A stretch of DNA of 36,912 nucleotides from a virus. The stretch's first letter is position 1. Every line of letters starts with the position of its first letter. The translations under genes were made by a program, and so were the position numbers. Below are positions 29,832-36,912 of this stretch, piece by piece. The stretch spans positions 1 to 36,912 of the IMG/VR virus record IMGVR_UViG_3300008114_000242. The stretch is one strand, 5' to 3'. The notes beneath the pieces are model-generated. The model made no database searches and had not been told where the DNA came from. It was given only the letters and a program-made list of their open reading frames with translations.

Positions 29832-32192
29832 ATGGCACAAACAGTATTCGTTTCACCGGGAGTATACACAAGAGAGCAAGATTTCACATTCTTCGCTTCA
29901 AGAATAGGTTTAACCAGACTTGGATTGGTCGGTTTAACGCCCAAAGGTCCTGCTTTTGAACCAATAAAAATTGCTTCATCAGAAGGGTTTTCTAATAGAT
30001 TTGGTAATCCAAACTCTGATTATCCTTTAACATATGTTGCATACAGATTTTTATCACAATCATCTGAATTGACTCTTACAAGAGTACTTGGTAAGGTTGG
30101 TTATTCAGGTTCAAATGCATGGTTGATAACTTCGGAGGCTTCTGCATATGAGTGGAGTGGTACTACGCTATCTGTTATCAAAAGTAAAAAAGATCCGAAT
30201 ACTGGAAATTTTTATTATACTGGTTCTACAGATTTAACATTATTTGGAACAAGTACTTTATTAAATTCATTTGGAATTTCTGGAACAACAGGACCTATCA
30301 CTGGATTTTCTAGTTCAGCTATAACTGTATCACTTAATGAAGCTGATGATACTTATATTTTGAAATTAGTGGGTCAAACCCCTAAAAGTTTTGATGGTGA
30401 TACTGGTTTTTATGTAGATTCAATTTTCCCACACTTAATTGGTCAATGTGCTACATATACAGCATCAACAATTGCTGGTAACATAGGAACAGCATTGACA
30501 ACTTCATTTGAATTTAAGTCAAATGATGCATATAAGGATTATACAGAACAATTCAGGAATTCTATAACTCCAATGATTGTTGGTCAGGTTGTAGGAAGTA
30601 CGGTTAGGGATTTGTTTAAAGTTGAAACTATATCTGATGGTGATGCTTCTGCTGCAGAAATAAAAGTTTCTTTTGTAAACTTAGATCCTGCCAATAATAC
30701 ATTTGATTTAGTTGTAAGAAGATTTTTCGACACTGATGCAAGTACTTTGACTAGTGGTAGATTAGAATTGTTCCGTCAATGTACAATGGATAGAACTAAG
30801 CCAAACTTTGTTGGTAAAATGATAGGTACAACGGATGAAATATATCCAAGACAATCAAATTACATAACAATAACTTTAGCAGATAATTTCCCACAAGATC
30901 AAGTTCCTGCTGGTTTCAGAGGTTATACATTAAGAACTGGCACAACTGCTAATGTTCCTCAAATTCTTTATAAAACAAGTTACCTTTCTTCAGATACTGT
31001 TTCTAAAACATATTTAGGTTGTTCTGAATTAGCATATACTGGTTTAACATCTGTTGTTGTAGGTGTAAAAAATGCAATACAAACTTTAGAAAAAGATATT
31101 TTTAAATTCCAAGGTTCTGATTCAACAGATGTAGCTACTGTTAAAGGTTTTCATATGGAAAGCACAGCTCCAACATCTACTTTCTATACTGGTATTGAAA
31201 CAAGTTTGACTGATTATGAAAAACCAGAAAGAAAATTCACAGTAGCTCCTTTTGGTGGATTTGATGGATGGCAACCTTATACAATTCCAACCTTCACTAA
31301 TGATGTTGCTGATGAAGACAATTTAGACGCATTTAAACTTTGTGTTGATTTAATGGCACCACCTGAGTCTGTGGATATAAATGTATTTGCTGCTCCAGAT
31401 GTAAATTATTCAGATAATTTGAATGCTGTTAATTATTGCTTGACTATGGTTGAAGATAGAGCAGACTCTATATATGTAATAGAAAGTCCAAGATTGTCTA
31501 CTGATTCTGCAAAAGCAACCGCTTCACAAGCTGCTGCTGCTGTAGAAGAATCTGGTATTGATTCTAGTTATGCAGCTACATATTGGCCTTGGATTCAAAT
31601 TGAAGACCCAACAAGTAATAAATTCATTTATATTTCTCCAACTTCAGAAGTTGTAAAAAATATAGCTTTAACTGATAATATTGCATATTCTTGGTACGCA
31701 CCAGCAGGTCTAAATAGAGGTCAAGTGACTTGTGTTAGAGCTGACATAAATCTCTCTAGAGATGATCGTGATACTTTGTATGATGCAAATATTAATCCGA
31801 TTAATACAGTTGCTCAACAAGGTGTAACAATTCAAGGTCAGAAAACTATGCAAATTGAACAATCTGCTTTGGATAGAATAAATGTTAGAAGATTGTTGTT
31901 ACAAGTTAGAAGATTAGTTGCAGCTGCTTCACAGACATTGTTATTCGAACCAAACGATCAAACAGTGCGTGACCAATTCTTAGCAAAAGTTGAGCCTATA
32001 TTGTTACAAATACAAAATCAGAGAGGTATATTCGCATATAAAGTTACAGTAGATGATTTTAATACAGCTACTGAAGATTCTGATAGAAATACTTTAACTG
32101 GTAAAATAGCAATTAAACCTACACCGGCTCTTGAATTTATAGATCTTACATTCCAAGTTCTTCCTACTGGAGCAAATTTTGAAGATTTCTAA
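29832..32192 (+). CDS. Contractile tail sheath protein, gp18-like (copy 1)
   Basis: 786 aa (T4 gp18 is 659). Forms the contractile sheath. N-terminus FVSPGVYTREQDFTFFASRI (6-25) is the sheath-family start; SDYPLTYVAYRFLSQSSEL (about 59-77) and LTRVLG follow. The conserved C-terminal core is intact: YWPWIQIEDP, FIYISPTSEVVKNIALTDNI, SWYAPAGLNRGQV, INVRRLLLQVRRLVAAASQT, LLFEPND and a C-terminus FIDLTFQVLPTGANFEDF. The N-terminal variable domain accounts for extra length. Confidence 0.93.
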   Translation: MAQTVFVSPGVYTREQDFTFFASRIGLTRLGLVGLTPKGPAFEPIKIASSEGFSNRFGNPNSDYPLTYVAYRFLSQSSELTLTRVLGKVGYSGSNAWLITSEASAYEWSGTTLSVIKSKKDPNTGNFYYTGSTDLTLFGTSTLLNSFGISGTTGPITGFSSSAITVSLNEADDTYILKLVGQTPKSFDGDTGFYVDSIFPHLIGQCATYTASTIAGNIGTALTTSFEFKSNDAYKDYTEQFRNSITPMIVGQVVGSTVRDLFKVETISDGDASAAEIKVSFVNLDPANNTFDLVVRRFFDTDASTLTSGRLELFRQCTMDRTKPNFVGKMIGTTDEIYPRQSNYITITLADNFPQDQVPAGFRGYTLRTGTTANVPQILYKTSYLSSDTVSKTYLGCSELAYTGLTSVVVGVKNAIQTLEKDIFKFQGSDSTDVATVKGFHMESTAPTSTFYTGIETSLTDYEKPERKFTVAPFGGFDGWQPYTIPTFTNDVADEDNLDAFKLCVDLMAPPESVDINVFAAPDVNYSDNLNAVNYCLTMVEDRADSIYVIESPRLSTDSAKATASQAAAAVEESGIDSSYAATYWPWIQIEDPTSNKFIYISPTSEVVKNIALTDNIAYSWYAPAGLNRGQVTCVRADINLSRDDRDTLYDANINPINTVAQQGVTIQGQKTMQIEQSALDRINVRRLLLQVRRLVAAASQTLLFEPNDQTVRDQFLAKVEPILLQIQNQRGIFAYKVTVDDFNTATEDSDRNTLTGKIAIKPTPALEFIDLTFQVLPTGANFEDF

Positions 32193-32245
32193 AAAAATCA
32201 AAAAAATAAAAAATAATAACATAAAATATAAAAATATAAAAATAA

Positions 32246-34787
32246 ATGGCACAAACAGTATTCGTTTCACCGGGAGTATATACAAGAGAGCAAGATTTCA
32301 CGTTCTTCGCTTCAAGAATAGGTATAACTAGATTGGGAATGGTGGGATTAACCTTAAAAGGTCCCGCATTTGAACCAGTAAAAGTTCCATCACAAGAGAA
32401 TTTCTTGTTCAGATTTGGTGGTACCAATCCAGATTATCCTTTGCCTTACGTGGCAAATGCATTTTTGAATCAATCGTCTGAGTTGACGATGACAAGAGTG
32501 TTAGGAAAAGTTGGTTTCACAAATTCTCCTGCATGGATCATCTCTGCACCTACTGGAGCTTTATATTCTGGTACAACATCTAGATCTGGAATAACTTTTA
32601 ATGCAAATACCACATCAGTTATAAACTTTACAATTAATACATTAGAGGATTATATTGGTGGTGTTAGTGGTGATATTTCTGGTAATACCGCTGGTGGTAA
32701 CACTGTAAATATTCACTTCAGTGGTTCTGTAACAACAGCTGTTTATTCTGCAGCATTCAATGTTGTAGCATCTTCGCTTGGTATTATATCTACTGGTGGT
32801 AATGGGACTGATTTGATAATTCCAGATACTTTCTCATTGAACAGTAACGTAAGTATATCGAATGACTATTCTGGAGCAACTTTATGTGTTATTAGAAGTA
32901 AAAAAGATGGAAATGGTACTCCATATTATTCGGCAGAAACAGATTTGACTGTGTCTGGTTTAGGATCTCCTCTAGGTGTATTTAGTTTATCCGGTGGATC
33001 TAATACACCATTGACTGCTTTAACTAATTCAACTCTTAATGTTTCTTTAGATGAAACACAAAAAAGTTATATAGTAAATTCTTTAGGTACTAATCCAAAA
33101 AATGTAGCAGGCGATTATGGTTTATTTGTTGATGTTGTGACACCTCATTTTATAAGACAAGCATTTTCGGCAGGAACTTTAAATCTACTTGAAGGTTTAT
33201 CGTATTCCAATACGGTTAATTTTACAAATTTTGCAGATTCATATAAGAATTCTACAACACCGATGATTGTTTCAAAAGTTATAGGTTCATCAGTAAGAGA
33301 TATGTTTTATTTTGAAACAGTTTCTGATGGAGATGCCTCATCTAGAGAAATAAAAATTTCTATAGCTAATATAGACAACACAAATAAAGTATTTGATGTT
33401 GTTATTCGTAAATTCGAGGATACAGATGCTAATACTTTAACTAATGGAAGATTGGAATTATATAGGGGTCTTACAATGGATGACACTCAGCCGAATTTCA
33501 TAGGTAAAGCAATAGGTACAACAGATGAAACATATCCAAGAGTTTCCCAATTCGTAACTGTGACTTTGGCTGATAATTTCCCAAGAAACACAGTTCCGGC
33601 AGGTTTTAAAGGTTACAATTTGAGAACATTCGCAGATTCAGGTTTAACTTCTACTCAATTATTATACAAAACATCATATGCTGCTACTGATACTGTTTCT
33701 AAAACATATTTAGGAATTTCTGAATTAGCTTATACTTTGTTTACTGCTAATTTAGTAGGTCAAAAGGCTTCAATAAAATCAATAGAAGCAGATTTATTTA
33801 AGTATCAAGGTGCTATCACAACTGGTGTTACAACAATAAAAGGCTTCCACATGGAAAGTGGTGCAACAACAGATTTGTTTGTAACTGGTACAAAAGGCTC
33901 TATTTCAGATTATACAAAATCTCAGGCTAAATTCACTGTAGCTCCGGCTGGTGGTTTCGACGGATGGAATCAATTTAGAACAGTTACATTTACTGATGAC
34001 GCTAATGATTTAGACAACGTTCAAGCATTCAAAGATGCTGTAGATTTAATGGCAATCCCTGAAACAGTAGATGTTAATTTATTTGCCACTCCTGATTTAA
34101 ATTGGTTTGATCATTATAAATCAGTAGAACATTCATTGACAATGGTTGAAAATAGAGCTGATGCAGTTTATATTATAGATGCTCCTCGTTATGCATCTGA
34201 TGGTTCTCAAGATAGTGCTGCAATAGCAACCGATTTACAAGGAGTAGGATTAGAGCATAGCATTAACTGATAACATTGCTTATCCATGGTTTGCACCTGC
34301 TGGTTTAACAAGAGGTAAAGTTGATTGTGTGAAAGCTGATGTTAAATTAACTAGAGATGATAGAGATAATCTTTATGATGTAAATATCAACCCTATAAAC
34401 ACAACAATTCAAGAAGGTGTTACAATTCAAGGTCAAAAAACTCTTCAGGTTAAGCAATCTGCTCTTGATAGAATTAACGTAAGAAGACTCTTGTTGCAAG
34501 TTCGCAGATTGATTGCTGCAGCTTCTCAGACCTTGTTATTCGAACCTAACGATCAGACTGTACGTGACCAGTTCTTAGCTAAAGTTGAACCTTTGTTATT
34601 ACAAATTCAAAACCAAAGAGGTCTTGCAGGATTCAGAGTAGTAGTTGACGATTTTAATAATGCTTCTGTAGATAGTGATAGAAATACCTTAACTGGTAAG
34701 ATTCAAATCAAGCCTACTCCAGCTCTCGAATTCATTGACTTAACTTTCCAAGTTCTTCCTACTGGTGCTAATTTTGAAGACTTTTAA
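32246..34787 (+). pseudogene. Tail sheath protein, gp18-like (copy 2), disrupted by an out-of-frame deletion
   Basis: Begins exactly like copy 1 (FVSPGVYTREQDFTFFASRI) with an added domain of about 70 residues near 105-210. The frame runs to 34270, where LQGVGLEHSIN ends at TGA. From 34260 another frame continues with ALTDNIAYPWFAPAGLTRG, INVRRLLLQVRRLIAAASQT and the same end as copy 1. Against copy 1, about 34 codons are missing, including the conserved W-P-W segment and SPTSEVV, a net loss of 98 bases. The product would be a truncated 674-aa protein plus a possible 152-aa C-terminal piece (ATG 34329). Confidence 0.9.
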
Positions 34788-34808
34788 TAAATAAAAGTTT
34801 TATAAAGA

Positions 34809-34838
34809 AAAGGGATCTGAAAAGGTCCCTTTTTTTAT
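34809..34838 (+). terminator. Rho-independent terminator after the tail sheath genes
   Basis: Stem AAAGGGATC / GGTCCCTTT (34809-34817, 34824-34832; one G-T pair) with loop TGAAAA and a T-run. It starts 22 bases after the second sheath stop. Confidence 0.88.
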
Positions 34839-34888
34839 TTTATGTATGAAAGTATTCACTATTTTTTTATATAAATTATTTTTATTAT

Positions 34889-35230
34889 GTGTCAAATAAA
34901 AATAAAATTATTTATTTATTTTTCATTCCTGAATTGAATATAAGTAAGATTGGAATAAGCAGAAATGCTACTAAAAGATTAAGTCAATTACAAACTGGTT
35001 GTCCTTATCAAATACAATTAATTAAAACATATAGTTCAGAATTTTCTACTAAAATTGAAAGAGTATTACATAGGTCATTCAGAACAAAAAAAGTTGATTC
35101 GTTTGAATATGCCTTGTTAGGAGAATGGTTTAATTTAGAAATAGATTCAATATTAAAATTCGAGGAAATTTGCTCTGAAATAGAGAAAAATATTATCTAT
35201 TTAAAGAAAGAAAACAATCCTTTTCTATGA
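34889..35230 (+). CDS. T5orf172/GIY-YIG-like protein
   Basis: 113 aa, GTG start. IIYLFFIPELNISKIGISRN (about 7-26), then ATKRLSQLQTGCPYQIQLIK and KIERVLHRSF, GEWFNLE, matches the T5orf172/Mug113 domain, a relative of GIY-YIG nucleases (K19-I20-G21 and R25, R30). Such proteins are DNA-binding or nicking enzymes found near homing genes. It overlaps the minus-strand endonuclease gene tail-to-tail by 6 bases. The cleavage competence of this short form is uncertain. Confidence 0.75.
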   Translation: MSNKNKIIYLFFIPELNISKIGISRNATKRLSQLQTGCPYQIQLIKTYSSEFSTKIERVLHRSFRTKKVDSFEYALLGEWFNLEIDSILKFEEICSEIEKNIIYLKKENNPFL

Positions 35231-36912
35231 TATGTGAAGTACAAATTTCATACTTCCGCAATCCCAAATTCTATCCATTCTATTTTTTTTTGCTATTTGC
35301 CATTCAGTCAATTCAGAATTTTCATTGAATAATTTTATTAATTTTTGTTTATTATATTTGAAACGGTGATATCTTATAAAATAGTTACTTTTTTCGAAGT
35401 AAAAATAATTAGGTTTAGTTGTATTGATATATTCGAAATTGCATTTATGGTAAACAGTATTTTCCGGATTTAAACCACTCCAACGACAATCTGCATAAGT
35501 GAAAATCTCTTTAGTTTCAGGATTGTTTTTTAAAAAATGATTTAAAAGTTTTTCAAAACCCCCAATAATATTATAGTCAATTTTAGAGCAAAAACGAGAT
35601 AATTCTACTGAATTTTCTTTGTCCTGATTATTTTTTAATTTGTTTCCAAGGGCTAGTCTAGGTTTACAAAAAGTCATTACTGAAACAATTTCATTTTTTA
35701 AAAATAAACCATAACTTTTGAAGTTCACATCATTTCCCTGTATATGATTTTCTTCTAAAAATAATTTCTTTTCCATAAATGTGATTTCTTTTATTTCACA
35801 ATTTCTTGCATAAATTTTATTAGGCGTTAAATTCAAATAATTCTTAATTCTACTTTTCACTATATCCTTTTTAAACATCCATTCATCTTCAAAAATATGT
35901 ATCAATTTAATATTTTCATTATTACATAATTGAGATTTTTTTAAATGATAATTGGGAAGTTTGTTTCCACCCATTTCAGAGTGAAAATAATTCCCATTCA
36001 ATTCAAATGCTATTTTGTGATCTTGTAAGTAGAAATCTAACTCCAGAGGAGCAATAATTTTTTTTGTATTCTCAACATATTCTAGATTTAGTGAATCTAA
36101 AAAATCTTTGAATTCACCTTGTTGTTTTGAAATGCTAGTTAATGGATAACATCTTCTACAAATTGGTATAGAATCAAAAGACCATTCGAATATATTGTCA
36201 CATAATTTACAAGTAAGTTGATATTTCAAATAGTGTAATTTGCCTTCATCTGTCTTTATTCTTAATTTATTGTATTGATTAATATCGAACTTCAAATCAT
36301 TTTTAGCTAAAATTTCCTTTATTTTATTTGTTTTGTTTAGCTTTTGGATGCCCAAATAAAGATCAGAGCTAAAATAATAATCTGAATTAAATTTATTTTG
36401 GTTTGTTTTTTTTAAATTATCTTTGCATTTATCAGTTTGTAAAGTATAATCAACTCCGTATTTATCTCTATTTGTTTGTTTGAGTTTGTCTAAGGACTCT
36501 TTAGTTTTGAGGTGATGATCAACTTTATATTTATCTAAAGTTGTTTTTTTTGCTTTCTCTCTATTATTAAAATTTGGATCATTATATTTTAATAATTTTG
36601 TTTGATCAGATTTTTCTTTATAATCCTTTATTTTAGATGGGTGTTCTACATCATACTTCTCTTTCAAAGAGCTCTTTATTTTTTCATAATTATTATATTT
36701 CTCATCTCCGTATTTTTCCTTCTTGATTTGTTTTAAATTATCATAATAATTATCAGTTTCAAAAAAACTTTTTTTACCATATTTTTTTTCTATGGTATCA
36801 AAAATTTTTTTCATCCTTTCGTCTTTATGGTTTTTTCTATATAATTCAGTGCATTTTTCACTGCAATTTTTTTTGTTTTTCTTGTTACCAGCATCGAATT
36901 CCTTTTTGCATG
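35225..36912 (-). CDS. Homing endonuclease, repeat-rich with Vsr-like nuclease domain (partial, 5' end outside window)
   Basis: At least 561 residues; the frame stays open to the window edge, upstream of the ATG at 36814. The upstream part reads CKKEFDAGNKKNKKNCSEKC, a zinc knuckle. Next come six or seven repeats built on K-Y-G (KKYGKKSF, KEKYGDEKYNN, KEKYDVEHPSK, DKYKVDHHLKTKES, RDKYGVDYTLQT), probably DNA-reading modules. A second zinc site CKLCDNIFEWSFDSIPICRR follows. The nuclease part LELDFYLQDHKIAFELNGNY and IKLIHIFEDEW resembles Vsr/PD-(D/E)xK enzymes, with a long C-terminal domain containing SRFCSK and YADCRWSG. Mobile gene of the phage. Confidence 0.8.
   Translation of the reverse strand, partial: CKKEFDAGNKKNKKNCSEKCTELYRKNHKDERMKKIFDTIEKKYGKKSFFETDNYYDNLKQIKKEKYGDEKYNNYEKIKSSLKEKYDVEHPSKIKDYKEKSDQTKLLKYNDPNFNNREKAKKTTLDKYKVDHHLKTKESLDKLKQTNRDKYGVDYTLQTDKCKDNLKKTNQNKFNSDYYFSSDLYLGIQKLNKTNKIKEILAKNDLKFDINQYNKLRIKTDEGKLHYLKYQLTCKLCDNIFEWSFDSIPICRRCYPLTSISKQQGEFKDFLDSLNLEYVENTKKIIAPLELDFYLQDHKIAFELNGNYFHSEMGGNKLPNYHLKKSQLCNNENIKLIHIFEDEWMFKKDIVKSRIKNYLNLTPNKIYARNCEIKEITFMEKKLFLEENHIQGNDVNFKSYGLFLKNEIVSVMTFCKPRLALGNKLKNNQDKENSVELSRFCSKIDYNIIGGFEKLLNHFLKNNPETKEIFTYADCRWSGLNPENTVYHKCNFEYINTTKPNYFYFEKSNYFIRYHRFKYNKQKLIKLFNENSELTEWQIAKKNRMDRIWDCGSMKFVLHIS

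Noticed and set aside
34329-34787. 152-codon frame as an independent gene
   Set aside because: It is the C-terminal domain of sheath copy 2, continuous in homology from 34260, before its ATG.
46-36814. CRISPR array
   Set aside because: No regularly spaced direct repeats with unique spacers were seen; the only repeats are in-gene coding repeats and the tail sheath duplication.

Overview
This window is most likely part of a large, AT-rich, T4-like contractile-tailed phage (or close prophage relative) of a Bacteroidota host, probably Flavobacterium-like. The phage call rests on a gp22-like scaffold followed by a gp23-like major capsid protein, a neck block in T4 order (gp13-like, gp14-like, gp15-like), two long fibre proteins and tandem gp18-like tail sheath genes. 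The host call is an inference from signal peptides ending in Ala-Gln, A-rich ribosome entry regions with little Shine-Dalgarno signal, and very low GC.

Layout. 1-3.2 kb: scaffold and capsid, closed by a strong terminator. 3.2-4.9 kb: flavodoxin-like reductase and a DUF5824-like protein. 4.9-7.2 kb (minus): five small genes, four of them secreted or membrane-anchored. 7.2-13.5 kb: CCA-adding enzyme, a DUF5661-like fusion, a glycosyltransferase-like protein, a T4 Rnl1-type RNA ligase (minus), an HNH endonuclease and small genes. 13.5-16.6 kb: a surface lipoprotein, a minus-strand tRNA cluster (Leu-Asn-Met-Arg) and an outer-membrane barrel. The tRNA-Leu(UAA) is split inside its anticodon by a 606-nt group I intron carrying an HNH gene. 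16.6-20.3 kb: small genes, a PcfJ-like protein and an ArdC-like protein. 20.3-34.8 kb: neck, fibres (with a 2OG-Fe(II) oxygenase between them) and tail sheaths. 34.8-36.9 kb: a GIY-YIG/T5orf172-like protein and a homing endonuclease that runs off the window.

How the parts fit. The four tRNAs lack encoded CCA, and the phage carries its own CCA-adding enzyme and an Rnl1-type RNA ligase, which together look like a tRNA supply and repair kit. Seven non-structural proteins carry a short basic amphipathic stretch containing [I/L]-x-E, the cleavage rule of T4-type prohead proteases; the capsid protein has a matching L-N-E at residue 60. I propose these are capsid-targeted cargo delivered with the DNA, including the CCA enzyme and an ArdC-like anti-restriction candidate. 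A lipoprotein, an outer-membrane barrel and small exported proteins suggest the phage remodels the host surface.

Three genes appear broken by frameshift or deletion: the second tail sheath, the intron HNH and a 45-codon gene near 16.8 kb. These may be real lesions or sequence errors. No replication, lysis, packaging-ATPase, portal or prohead-protease gene is in the window.
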